From Vibrio superstes (GTDB lineage Bacteria; Pseudomonadota; Gammaproteobacteria; Enterobacterales; Vibrionaceae), in the NCBI RefSeq assembly GCF_003569005.1, contig NZ_BCUR01000004.1, positions 2,286,516 through 2,350,515 on the forward strand: 64,000 nucleotides of DNA. The letters are read 5' to 3'. Below the pieces are notes generated by a model. It was not told the DNA's origin, made no database searches, and was given only the letters and a program-made list of their open reading frames with translations. A program made the translations under genes and the position numbers. Position 1 is the stretch's first letter, and the number at the start of each line of letters is the position of its first letter. Positions 25,921 through 34,110 of this stretch are shown here, piece by piece.

Positions 25921-25948
25921 AAAACGCAGCCAATGGCTGCGTTTTTTT
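25921..25948 (+). terminator. Intrinsic terminator after crr
   Basis: ACGCAGCC-AAT-GGCTGCGT followed by seven T ends the pts operon. Confidence 0.95.
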
Positions 25949-26003
25949 ATGCTTATCAATCAGAAAACAGCCCAACTCGCGTTTGCGGTTAGGCATGAAT
26001 CGG

Positions 26004-26909
26004 TTAAGACAAAACCAGTTGCTTCAGCATCGTCTGACTCGGCGCAAAGAAGTACGCACCTGTGACTGCTTTAGTATAATCCAGTAGCGCATCTGTCGTG
26101 CCATCGACTTGCCCATACATGCTCTCAAGCATATCTGTAAAGTTACTTAGCGTATTACAGTAAGCTATAAAGAGTAATCCGTGATCACCGGACACAGAGC
26201 CATACGGCAAGCTGTGACGGACTATCTTCAAGCCCTTACCTTCTTTTTTGATATCCACACGTCCTACGTGAGATTCAGCCGGCACATCTTCAAGCTCTAT
26301 CGAATCTTCTTTCGTTCGACCAATCTTTTGTTCTTGTTGACTGACAGACAGGGCATTCCATGCGGGTAGGTTATGCTCAAAGCGTTGCACCATTACATAG
26401 CTGCCGCCTTCAAAAGGACCTTCGCCTAAAAGAGCCACTTCAGATCTTGCATCCCCTTTCGGGTTTTCAGTGCCATCAACAAAGTCGGTCATATCACGCG
26501 AATCTAGGTAACGGTAGCCGTAAGTTTCATCAACAATAGTGACGTCACTCGCGATCTCTTGCATTAACTTACGCAGTAAGAAAAAGTGCAGGTCGTGGCG
26601 ATGAGAATGGCAATGCACCAGTACATCGACATCGGTTGTCGGTGCTTCAATATCACCACATTCTAGGCGAGGGAACGGAATCAGTTCGCTAGGTACATCT
26701 TTAGAGATACTCTCACTCCAAAATTGGTGAGAAAATGCAATGCTGCTGGTTAAATGTGCACCGGGTTGATTGAAATTGATATCCCCTACCCAGTCACCCA
26801 TCTGTTGCAGTGCGTTCAATACTTTGCTTTTATCACCGGTCACCTTGATAAGCACATATAACGCAAATGGGCCCGGTTCTGGCACTATGGCCGCTTGAGG
26901 TTGAATCAT
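26004..26909 (-). CDS. Dye-decolorizing (DyP-type) heme peroxidase, YfeX-like
   Basis: The 301-residue protein shows the DyP signature DFVDGTENP with the catalytic Asp, the proximal-His region DVDVLVHCHSHRHDL, and the C-terminal GLLFIAYCNTL. It has no signal peptide, so it should be cytoplasmic like YfeX. It uses peroxide to oxidise porphyrins or dyes; the native substrate is unsettled. The YfeZ-like gene just upstream is co-oriented, as in enteric relatives. Confidence 0.93.
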   Translation of the reverse strand: MIQPQAAIVPEPGPFALYVLIKVTGDKSKVLNALQQMGDWVGDINFNQPGAHLTSSIAFSHQFWSESISKDVPSELIPFPRLECGDIEAPTTDVDVLVHCHSHRHDLHFFLLRKLMQEIASDVTIVDETYGYRYLDSRDMTDFVDGTENPKGDARSEVALLGEGPFEGGSYVMVQRFEHNLPAWNALSVSQQEQKIGRTKEDSIELEDVPAESHVGRVDIKKEGKGLKIVRHSLPYGSVSGDHGLLFIAYCNTLSNFTDMLESMYGQVDGTTDALLDYTKAVTGAYFFAPSQTMLKQLVLS

Positions 26910-26923
26910 TGTAATTCCTTAGA

Positions 26924-27391
26924 CTAATTATCTGAAATGCTGTCAAAACAATCTTTTACTCGTCGGCTATTGAATAGATAAATAACAATCCAACTCAATC
27001 CAACGACTGATAGGGCTGCGCCCCAAGTAAACTGACCATGTTGTAAAGAAATATAGTGCAACTCGAGTGCCAACTGGACGATAGCGAGTAGGATTGTTGT
27101 TATTCGCCCTAAACCAATCAATTTATTAAGCCATCTTCTCTCTGGGTTTCTTAACCCAATCACCCACATCAACAGCAGGCTCGGCACTCCCATACACATC
27201 ATAATATAGAGACTGAAAGAGTTAGGATAGATCATCGAAAGGATATCGCTTCCTTTATCGCGAGTGATTCCAGCCATCACAAACACTATCCAACCTCTGG
27301 CTAAGAACAACCAAGCAAACCAAAGCCAAATTGGCGCTTTTAGATAGCCATTCTTGTCGTATTCTTCAATTAAATAACGCACATTATCCAC
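26924..27391 (-). CDS. DUF2919 inner-membrane protein (YfeZ-like)
   Basis: The 155-residue protein has four likely helices (PIWLWFAWLFLARGWIVFVMAG, YIMMCMGVPSLLLMWVIGL, RITTILLAIVQLALEL, AALSVVGLSWIVIYLF). It matches the small YfeZ family as I recall it. It ends 14 bp before the peroxidase start, so the two are probably co-transcribed. Function is unknown. Confidence 0.8.
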   Translation of the reverse strand: MDNVRYLIEEYDKNGYLKAPIWLWFAWLFLARGWIVFVMAGITRDKGSDILSMIYPNSFSLYIMMCMGVPSLLLMWVIGLRNPERRWLNKLIGLGRITTILLAIVQLALELHYISLQHGQFTWGAALSVVGLSWIVIYLFNSRRVKDCFDSISDN

Positions 27392-27459
27392 TTTCTATTG
27401 AAGAACTTATTTAAAATTAAAGGCATAATTAACTCTGGCACTTCACTTGCAAAAAACTT

Positions 27460-27801
27460 ATGAAAAAGAACAATACGACAATCTCTTCAGAAACCCAACA
27501 ACAAGCGATGCAGGTCGCTAAATCTACCCAAAAACCAGGGCAAACTAAAGAGCAAACCAAGCTCATTGCGTTGGGAATAGAAAAGGGTATCGCAGAATAC
27601 AAAAAACGTCAGAAGCAAAAAGCGCGTGAAGCCGACAAGCTAAAAAAACGCAGCCAAAAGCAAAAACAAAGCGCTACTGAATCGGTAACCAGTGATGCAG
27701 CAGAAACAGAAGCCCCATCCAACTCAAGTAAATTACCATGGGCATTGTTGGTCGTCAGTTGGATAGGTTTTATTGCTTATACAGCGCTTACTGCTGCGTA
27801 G
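27460..27801 (+). CDS. DUF2956 family protein
   Basis: The 113-residue protein is highly basic in its first two thirds (GIEKGIAEYKKRQKQKAREADKLKKRSQ) and ends in one membrane helix (LPWALLVVSWIGFIAYTALTA). This matches a small family seen in Vibrio and relatives with no known role. It is divergent from the YfeZ-like gene. Confidence 0.8.
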   Translation: MKKNNTTISSETQQQAMQVAKSTQKPGQTKEQTKLIALGIEKGIAEYKKRQKQKAREADKLKKRSQKQKQSATESVTSDAAETEAPSNSSKLPWALLVVSWIGFIAYTALTAA

Positions 27802-27805
27802 CGTA

Positions 27806-28084
27806 TCAAGACAGGTGAGAGCGGATTTCGGTGGTATTGCCTGCCACCCATTGCTGGTCTAGCGGGCCCCAATCGGACACTTGGTAGTAACCGTCATTGT
27901 GACGGCAACCATCCTGAACAAATTTCAATGAAATGCCGATCCCCGGCAGAGCCTTCAAAACATCTTGGATCGTGCGACGTGGCCAACCTGTGCATTCTAT
28001 TAATTTGGGAACATTTGGGCGCTCCATGCTTGCAACCAAATGAGCTAAATATATACGACGAGCAAAAACAGGATTCAATTCCAT
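27806..28084 (-). CDS. Small winged-helix DNA-binding protein
   Basis: The 92-residue protein has a helix-turn-helix (NVPKLIECTGWPRRTIQDVLKALPGIGI) and a likely wing (LKFVQDGCRHNDGYYQVSDWGPL). It is a conserved Vibrio-type small regulator as far as I recall, with no known target. It ends 4 bp after the convergent DUF2956 gene. A GGTATC ribosome site is weak. Confidence 0.7.
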   Translation of the reverse strand: MELNPVFARRIYLAHLVASMERPNVPKLIECTGWPRRTIQDVLKALPGIGISLKFVQDGCRHNDGYYQVSDWGPLDQQWVAGNTTEIRSHLS

Positions 28085-28293
28085 TGATACCTCCTACAAC
28101 TGTTTTCACCAATTATTGCCAATATCGGCGATAACGACTTGAGTCTGATCAAACAACATTGACTCTTTATTCGCTTTTATGAATTTTTTTACACAATTAG
28201 TCACTTATGTGCGCTACTTCAAACCGAGTTAGGTATACAAGATGTTGGATTTGTTTGGTAGGATTCAAGTATCGATAAACGCACTAAGGACAG

Positions 28294-28647
28294 ATGATGA
28301 GCGTAATCATGTATGGTATCCCAAACTGTGACACCATAAAAAAAGCCAAGAAGTGGCTTCAAGAACATCAAATAGAATTCACCTTTCACGACTATCGCAA
28401 GCAAGGCATCACTACCGAAATGGTCAGAGAGTTTTGTGACCACTTTGGTTGGGAACAAGTGCTCAATAAGCGCGGCACCACTTACCGACAACTGTCTGAT
28501 GAACAAAAACAAACCCTAGACCGCGACAATGCCATTGCCCTTTTGCTTGAGCATCCCGCCATGGTCAAACGCCCTATCATACGCATTGGCGATCTTCTGC
28601 ATATTGGCTTTAAAGCCGACCAATACGACAACATTTTTCATATTTAA
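28294..28647 (+). CDS. ArsC-family reductase YffB
   Basis: The 117-residue thioredoxin-fold protein has MYGIPNCDTIKKAKKWL with one active Cys and the family tail KRPIIRIGDLLHIGFK. YffB relatives sit before dapE in many gammaproteobacteria, as here (9 bp gap). Despite the family name, its arsenate activity is doubtful. Two adjacent ATG codons at 28294 and 28297 both fit the AAGGA site. Confidence 0.92.
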   Translation: MMSVIMYGIPNCDTIKKAKKWLQEHQIEFTFHDYRKQGITTEMVREFCDHFGWEQVLNKRGTTYRQLSDEQKQTLDRDNAIALLLEHPAMVKRPIIRIGDLLHIGFKADQYDNIFHI

Positions 28648-28656
28648 GGAATTAGG

Positions 28657-29793
28657 ATGAACTCTAGTCCTGTTTTAGACTTGGCTATCGACTTGATGAG
28701 CCGTCAATCCGTCACTCCAGAAGATGCTGGCTGCCAACCCCTCATGATTGAACGTCTTAAAGCGCTCGGCTTTGACATTGAGGTCATGCATTTCGAAGAT
28801 ACGCTCAATCTATGGGCTCGTAAGGGCTCAGAAGCGCCTTTGTTTGCCTTCGCTGGACACACTGATGTGGTGCCAGCAGGAAACCTCAATGACTGGCACA
28901 CACCTCCGTTTGAACCAACAATAAAAGATGGCTACCTATACGGTCGTGGCGCAGCAGATATGAAAGGCTCATTGGCCTCAATGGTTGTTGCAGTAGAGCG
29001 CTTTATCGCTAAAAACCCAGACCATAAAGGCTCTATCGCCTTTTTGATCACATCAGACGAAGAAGGGCCTTTCATCAACGGTACGACTCGAGTCGTTGAC
29101 ACCCTTGTTGCTCGTGATGAAATCATCGATATGTGTATTGTGGGTGAACCTTCAAGCACAGAAAAGGTGGGTGATGTGGTCAAGAACGGTCGCCGAGGCT
29201 CATTTACGGGTGAGTTGACCGTTAAAGGTGTTCAAGGGCACGTAGCCTACCCACATATTGCGAAGAATCCGATTCACCATGCTCTTCCTGCACTGACTGA
29301 GTTAAGCCAAATAGAGTGGGATAATGGCAATGAATTCTTCCCGCCAACAAGCTTCCAAATTCCAAACCTCAACGGTGGTACCGGCGCGAGCAATGTCATT
29401 CCAGGCGAATTGCACGCGATGTTCAACCTAAGGTACAGCACTGAGATCCATCATGAGCAGATCAAAGAGCGCGTCTACGAGGTGCTGAACAAGTATGACT
29501 TTGACTATGACCTAAAGTGGACACTAAATGGCGAACCCTTCCTAACGGATACGGGTGACCTATTAACGGCTGTGGTTGATGCTGTCGCTAAAGTCAATGG
29601 CGTAGAACCTCAACTTCTTACTACAGGTGGAACCTCAGACGGTCGATTCATTGCCAAGATGGGAACTCAGGTCATTGAACTAGGGCCTGTGAATGCCACC
29701 ATTCACAAGGTGAACGAATGCGTGAAAGCGGAAGACCTAGATCTACTGGCAGACATGTACCAAAACGTTCTGGTTAACCTACTGGGTCAATAA
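28657..29793 (+). CDS. dapE: Succinyl-diaminopimelate desuccinylase
   Basis: The 378-residue dizinc enzyme removes succinate in the lysine/meso-diaminopimelate pathway, feeding peptidoglycan. Metal-ligand motifs are FAGHTDVVPAG (His, first metal), GRGAADMKGSLA (bridging Asp), SDEEGPFING (catalytic and metal Glu) and the C-terminal GPVNATIHKVNE. Length is standard. It lies between yffB and an M15 peptidase gene. Confidence 0.97.
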   Translation: MNSSPVLDLAIDLMSRQSVTPEDAGCQPLMIERLKALGFDIEVMHFEDTLNLWARKGSEAPLFAFAGHTDVVPAGNLNDWHTPPFEPTIKDGYLYGRGAADMKGSLASMVVAVERFIAKNPDHKGSIAFLITSDEEGPFINGTTRVVDTLVARDEIIDMCIVGEPSSTEKVGDVVKNGRRGSFTGELTVKGVQGHVAYPHIAKNPIHHALPALTELSQIEWDNGNEFFPPTSFQIPNLNGGTGASNVIPGELHAMFNLRYSTEIHHEQIKERVYEVLNKYDFDYDLKWTLNGEPFLTDTGDLLTAVVDAVAKVNGVEPQLLTTGGTSDGRFIAKMGTQVIELGPVNATIHKVNECVKAEDLDLLADMYQNVLVNLLGQ

Positions 29794-29794
29794 T

Positions 29795-30490
29795 ATGCAA
29801 AAGACTAGCGACTGGAATCACCAACAACTTACCGGACTGAGCCAATCACACCTTAGGACTCTGAGTATTAATGAGCGTGAGGTATTGGTTCACAAGGATG
29901 TTGAGTCGGCCCTTCTGTCGCTGGTTGCTCTTGCAAAAAAAGAGGGGTTCGAGGTTGCAATAGCCAGTGGCTATCGTGATTTTGAAAGGCAACGCCTGAT
30001 ATGGAACAACAAGTATCTGGGTCTGAGACCGATTCTAGGTAGTGATGGCCAAGTGCTTGATGCCAAGTCTCTCTCTGTAGAGGATCGCATTCATGCCATA
30101 TTGCGCTGGTCTGCACTTCCCGGGGCAAGTCGCCATCATTGGGGGTGTGATTTTGATTTGTACGCCTATAACCTTCTGCCTTCCGAAACCAAGCTTCAAT
30201 TAGAGCCGTGGGAGTACTTAGAGGGACATCAAGCCCCTTTTTATCAGTGGCTGCAAGCCAATGCGCAGCAACTAGGGTTCTTTTTTCCCTACTCTGCAGA
30301 CAAGGGGGGCGTAGCAATCGAGCCTTGGCACCTTAGCCACCAGCAAACCTCTAGATTTGCCTTGGAGCAACTGACTCAACGCATGCTTGCTGAAACCCTA
30401 GAGCAAAACCCAATAGAGGGAAGCCACGAGGTATTAAAGCGCCTCAATAGCATCTACACTCAATATGTTACCAACATTTCAACTACGTAG
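29795..30490 (+). CDS. M15-family D-Ala-D-Ala carboxypeptidase (VanY-like), no signal peptide
   Basis: The 231-residue protein has the LAS-peptidase motifs SGYRDFERQRLIW, SRHHWGCDFDLYA (first His and Asp zinc ligands) and IEPWHLSH (second His). It should trim D-alanine-ended peptides. I see no signal peptide at this start, unlike periplasmic VanY, so it may act in the cytoplasm or use another export route. It starts 1 bp after the dapE stop, so coupling is likely. Confidence 0.85.
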   Translation: MQKTSDWNHQQLTGLSQSHLRTLSINEREVLVHKDVESALLSLVALAKKEGFEVAIASGYRDFERQRLIWNNKYLGLRPILGSDGQVLDAKSLSVEDRIHAILRWSALPGASRHHWGCDFDLYAYNLLPSETKLQLEPWEYLEGHQAPFYQWLQANAQQLGFFFPYSADKGGVAIEPWHLSHQQTSRFALEQLTQRMLAETLEQNPIEGSHEVLKRLNSIYTQYVTNISTT

Positions 30491-30502
30491 GACATCTCGC
30501 GC

Positions 30503-30748
30503 ATGTTTTTAGATTTATTGTTCAACCCTTGGGTAATCATTACCATCGTAGTTAGCGTTGTTGTCGGTAACATTGCAGCACTTAAATACACTGCAAATAT
30601 GAAGGTAGGTACTATGTCTAGAGATCAGAAAGACGATATTGAGCGACTTAAAGAGTTGGATGAAGAGCGCCAGAAGAAAGTCAATGAGCACCTGAAAAAG
30701 AAAAGCCCTGGTCAATCTAATGATGATGGCGAGAGTGGCGGAGAATAA
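30503..30748 (+). CDS. DUF2897 small membrane protein
   Basis: The 81-residue protein has one N-terminal helix (FNPWVIITIVVSVVVGNIAAL) and a charged, coil-prone tail (DDIERLKELDEERQKKVNEHLKKK). This matches a Vibrio small family of unknown function. It closes the yffB-dapE-M15 run, 12 bp after the peptidase gene. Confidence 0.8.
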   Translation: MFLDLLFNPWVIITIVVSVVVGNIAALKYTANMKVGTMSRDQKDDIERLKELDEERQKKVNEHLKKKSPGQSNDDGESGGE

Positions 30749-30764
30749 CGCTGTAAGGTGAACA

Positions 30765-30803
30765 AAAAAAAGGAGCTATCACGTTATGTGAAGCTCCTTT
30801 TTT
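30765..30803. terminator. Bidirectional terminator between DUF2897 and bamC
   Basis: AAAAAAAAGGAGCT pairs with AGCTCCTTTTTT, with A-run and T-run on opposite sides, between two converging genes. Confidence 0.9.
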
Positions 30804-30821
30804 AATTTCAGTATCAGGGAC

Positions 30822-31868
30822 TTAGTTCGATTCTGATTCTTTTGTTTCAGTACTTTGCTGCATCATAGTAGCCAACACTGGAATCATCTCTTCTAACATA
30901 GCCTCTGTAACAGGCTTACCAGAAGCATCGGTAATATTAATCGAGGTTCGGTTACCCAAATCACCCAACAGGAATGTGTAAGTTTCTCCGTTGTAGCTCA
31001 GTGGCTTAGTGCCTACACTCTCCCAAAAATCATCACTTGGTGGTGCATACAAGGCCTTAATTTCACCTTGAGACTGATTTCGCTCATCAATACTAAAGCC
31101 CATAACTGGCAGAAGTTCAGGGAAGCGCTGCCAGAACGCATCGTAAGGCGCACGAGCAATGATAATAGGCAGACCACTACGATCTTTACCCATGCTCAGA
31201 GGAATCACTTTAATCAGTTCTAGCGCCTGTTTTGCCGCTTCTTCACGAACAACTTGATCATAGCGAGACATCACCAAGTTAGTCATCAAGGTATTGTATC
31301 GTTCTTTATTGGTGTAGCTCACCGCTTTCTCTTGCCTACCTTCTTTCCAAGCAATCAAGCTAATGCGGAAGCCGTAGCGAGAGTTTTGCTCGAATCGTTC
31401 AATAAGGTAGCGACTGCTGATGGTTTCTTCTTCATCTTCCTCTTCCCAAACGATCCAATCGGTTTCGATGGTGCTGTCAGTCGATTCTATAAGCTTGATA
31501 TCGCGCCCTGACATCATATCTTGTGCCGTCTGCCAGACCTTATCACGTTCATCTTCAGTTAGCAGCCAAAGGGTAACAACTCCATCACGCTGCTCTGTGC
31601 GTGCGCCAGGGATGAGCTCTAAAACTTGCTGAGGAGGTCGAATATCGACTTCTCTACCCGTGCCACCAATATATTCACCTTCAGGGATCTGATAATTCGG
31701 ATACTCTTCGAGTTGCTGATCTGCAGGCGAGGCAAGTACATCAAGAGGCTTTACATCTAGATACTTAAAGTCGTCCTTTGCTTGACGACGCTCTGCTGCA
31801 CTACCCGCACAACCACTTAAAATAGCGACAGCCAGTGAACTGAGCACTAGCTGATTAACAAACTTCAT
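30822..31868 (-). CDS. bamC: Outer-membrane assembly lipoprotein BamC
   Basis: The 348-residue lipoprotein has the signal MKFVNQLVLSSLAVAILSGC (lipobox LSGC). It is followed by the extended N-terminal segment that binds BamD (about 20-95, with DVKPLDVLASPADQQLEEYPNYQIPEG) and two helix-grip domains. It belongs to the BAM complex that inserts barrels such as those encoded at 1531 and 11972. It follows dapA by 54 bp, the standard order. Confidence 0.96.
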   Translation of the reverse strand: MKFVNQLVLSSLAVAILSGCAGSAAERRQAKDDFKYLDVKPLDVLASPADQQLEEYPNYQIPEGEYIGGTGREVDIRPPQQVLELIPGARTEQRDGVVTLWLLTEDERDKVWQTAQDMMSGRDIKLIESTDSTIETDWIVWEEEDEEETISSRYLIERFEQNSRYGFRISLIAWKEGRQEKAVSYTNKERYNTLMTNLVMSRYDQVVREEAAKQALELIKVIPLSMGKDRSGLPIIIARAPYDAFWQRFPELLPVMGFSIDERNQSQGEIKALYAPPSDDFWESVGTKPLSYNGETYTFLLGDLGNRTSINITDASGKPVTEAMLEEMIPVLATMMQQSTETKESESN

Positions 31869-31883
31869 TAAAACTCCTGACTC

Positions 31884-31907
31884 TTCACGCCTACGTTGAG
31901 GCGTGAA
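31884..31907 (-). promoter_or_regulatory. Hairpin between dapA and bamC
   Basis: TTCACGCCT pairs perfectly with AGGCGTGAA over 9 bp, with no T run. It probably stabilises or partly separates the dapA and bamC messages. Confidence 0.6.
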
Positions 31908-31922
31908 TCGTAGATTATAGAT

Positions 31923-32801
31923 TTAGCTGATATTGGCTTGTGCCAATGCTGCCTTAACCACTTCTTGGCCGGCTTCTGACAACGGCGTCATCGGTAAACG
32001 TAGTCCGCCATTCTCAATCAAATGTAACTCATGGGCAGCCCATTTCACAGGGATTGGACTCGACTCAACAAACAGTCCAGTGTGCAGACCCATCAAACGC
32101 TGGTTAATGATTTCCGCTTCTGCATAGTTATTTTGCTCAGCTAGCTTAAACATGTCCGCCATATCGCGTGCGGCAATGTTATTGGTCACAGAGATAACAC
32201 CGTGTCCGCCTAGTTTAACGAAATCTAGACCCGTAGCGTCATCACCACTGAGTAAGATAAAGTCTTCACCACAAAGTTCCCTATGTTTTTCAACACGAGA
32301 GAGATCGCCAGTGGCATCTTTAACTGCAACAATCTTGTCAATCTTAGCCAGGCGAGCAACAGTTTCAGGTTGCATATCGACACCGGTACGACCAGGGACA
32401 TTGTACAAAATGATAGGTACAGCGCTTGCTTTGGCGATAGCTTTGAAATGCTGGTACAAGCCTTCTTGAGTAGGCTTATTGTAATATGGCGTGACACTTA
32501 AACAACCTGCAATACCAGAATTGTTAAGTAAACGACTAAAAGTGATAGCTTCGTGAGTGGCGTTTGCTCCAGTACCTGCAATGACGGGAATACGCCCATC
32601 AGCAAATTCTACTACCTTACTAACGACCTTCACATGTTCTTCAACGGTAAGCGTTGCCGACTCACCTGTAGTGCCCACTGCAACAATCGCAGAGGTGCCA
32701 GCATCAATATGATACTCAACCAAGTTCTTGAGGCTTTGGTAATCCACTTCACCATCGATATTGAAAGGCGTTAATAAAGCAACGATACTTCCTGAAAACA
32801 T
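31923..32801 (-). CDS. dapA: 4-hydroxy-tetrahydrodipicolinate synthase
   Basis: The 292-residue aldolase condenses pyruvate with aspartate semialdehyde, the first step of the diaminopimelate/lysine branch. It has the family features GTTGESATLT, LYNVPGRTGVD (catalytic Tyr) and VAVKDATGD (Schiff-base Lys near 161). It is followed by bamC. The upstream region is shared with divergent gcvR. Confidence 0.97.
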   Translation of the reverse strand: MFSGSIVALLTPFNIDGEVDYQSLKNLVEYHIDAGTSAIVAVGTTGESATLTVEEHVKVVSKVVEFADGRIPVIAGTGANATHEAITFSRLLNNSGIAGCLSVTPYYNKPTQEGLYQHFKAIAKASAVPIILYNVPGRTGVDMQPETVARLAKIDKIVAVKDATGDLSRVEKHRELCGEDFILLSGDDATGLDFVKLGGHGVISVTNNIAARDMADMFKLAEQNNYAEAEIINQRLMGLHTGLFVESSPIPVKWAAHELHLIENGGLRLPMTPLSEAGQEVVKAALAQANIS

Positions 32802-33035
32802 GATTCACTCCCTAAATTTCATTGATATCGCATGGTACTTGATAGAGATTAGATAACACAAGCGGATAAAGGCTTAGCCGTGAATTATTTACCATTTATT
32901 TGCATACAGTTTGACCCTGTCGACCTCTAAAAATCGGCAGATGTTAATCATGTTAGATTTTCTAACATTTACCAACACAACTGCAATTATTTCCGTGTAT
33001 GCTAATAAGATTATTGTCAGTCGAAGGATCACTCT

Positions 33036-33575
33036 ATGGCGCAGCACCTAGTCATTACTGCCGTCGGTACAGACCGCCCAGGTATTGGCAACAAAATCAT
33101 TCATTTAGTCTCAGATCTTGGTTGTAACATCATTGACAGTAGAATAGCGCTATTTGGCAATGACTTTACCCTAATCATGTTGATCTCTGGCACGGCCTCA
33201 CAGGTCACTCGTGTGGAGCATTCACTTCCGCAGTTAGGCCAAGAACACGATCTCATCACCATAGTTAAACGTACCTCACCTCACCAAGAGGTAGCACAAG
33301 GCTTCACTCTAGAGGTGAATGTTCAGGCAACGGATAAGGTTGGTCTAACAGAGAAAATCACCCACTTCTTTGCGGATAGAGAGATAGGCATTAGCTCGCT
33401 AAGCGCCCGTACTCTAAGTAAAGAAAAAACCAAACAAGGTGAGGACCAGTTTCAGATCTCGATAACGGCTTTTCTATCAAATGAATACAATTTGATGCAG
33501 TTGCAAGAAGACTTTACCTCTCTTTGCGACGACCTGAGCGTCAAAGGAACTCTCAACTTCATTAACAACGGATAA
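33036..33575 (+). CDS. gcvR: Glycine cleavage regulator GcvR
   Basis: The 179-residue protein consists of two ACT domains (first from residue 4, ITAVGTDRPGIGNKIIHLVSDLGCNIIDSRIALFG; second near 90, LEVNVQATDKVGLTEKI). GcvR binds glycine and antagonises GcvA. The order dapA/gcvR/bcp is typical of the group. It is followed by bcp after 16 bp. Confidence 0.94.
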   Translation: MAQHLVITAVGTDRPGIGNKIIHLVSDLGCNIIDSRIALFGNDFTLIMLISGTASQVTRVEHSLPQLGQEHDLITIVKRTSPHQEVAQGFTLEVNVQATDKVGLTEKITHFFADREIGISSLSARTLSKEKTKQGEDQFQISITAFLSNEYNLMQLQEDFTSLCDDLSVKGTLNFINNG

Positions 33576-33591
33576 TGTTTAAGGAACTTCA

Positions 33592-34059
33592 ATGCAAACA
33601 TTAACGGCTGGTACTCCGGCACCAGATGTGACTCTTTTAGACCAAGATGGCAATGCTGTCTCACTGAAAGACCTTAAGGGACAAAAAGTCCTGTTTTACT
33701 TCTACCCTAAAGCGATGACCCCTGGCTGTACAGTTCAGGCCCAAGGCCTTCGTGATGTAAAAGCAGAACTGGATGCACACAATGTGTTAGTGCTTGGCGT
33801 TAGCATCGATCCCGTGAAACGCCTAGGCAAGTTCATTGAACGTGACAACCTCAACTTCACTCTATTGTCAGATGAAGATCACTCCGCCGCAGAGGCTTTT
33901 GGGGTTTGGGGAGAGAAGAAGTTCATGGGCAAGACCTATGACGGCTTGCACCGTATTAGCTTCCTTATCAATGAGGAAGGTGTCATCGAGCATGTGTTTA
34001 ACAAGTTCAAAACCAAAACTCACCATGACGTGGTGTTGGACTACTTAAACCAAGCCTAA
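33592..34059 (+). CDS. bcp: Thiol peroxidase Bcp (1-Cys form)
   Basis: The 155-residue peroxiredoxin has YPKAMTPGCTVQAQGLRD: the peroxidatic Cys46 is present, but the resolving Cys of E. coli Bcp, five residues on, is Gln51. This is the only Cys in the protein, so an external thiol must recycle it. GVWGEKKFMGKTYDGLHRISF matches Bcp. It reduces peroxides in the cytoplasm. Confidence 0.95.
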   Translation: MQTLTAGTPAPDVTLLDQDGNAVSLKDLKGQKVLFYFYPKAMTPGCTVQAQGLRDVKAELDAHNVLVLGVSIDPVKRLGKFIERDNLNFTLLSDEDHSAAEAFGVWGEKKFMGKTYDGLHRISFLINEEGVIEHVFNKFKTKTHHDVVLDYLNQA

Positions 34060-34065
34060 AAGCAA

Positions 34066-34090
34066 AAAGCCAGTCCTAATGACTGGCTTT
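34066..34090. terminator. Bidirectional terminator between bcp and perM
   Basis: AAAGCCAGTC pairs with GACTGGCTTT, with A-rich left and T-rich right flanks, between convergent genes. Confidence 0.9.
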
Positions 34091-34110
34091 CTTTTACCTC
34101 GAATTTAACT

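Noticed and set aside
28294..28647. Calling the YffB gene a true arsenate reductase
   Set aside because: The active site is YGIPNCDT, not the HNPRCSKS motif of ArsC seen at 37087.
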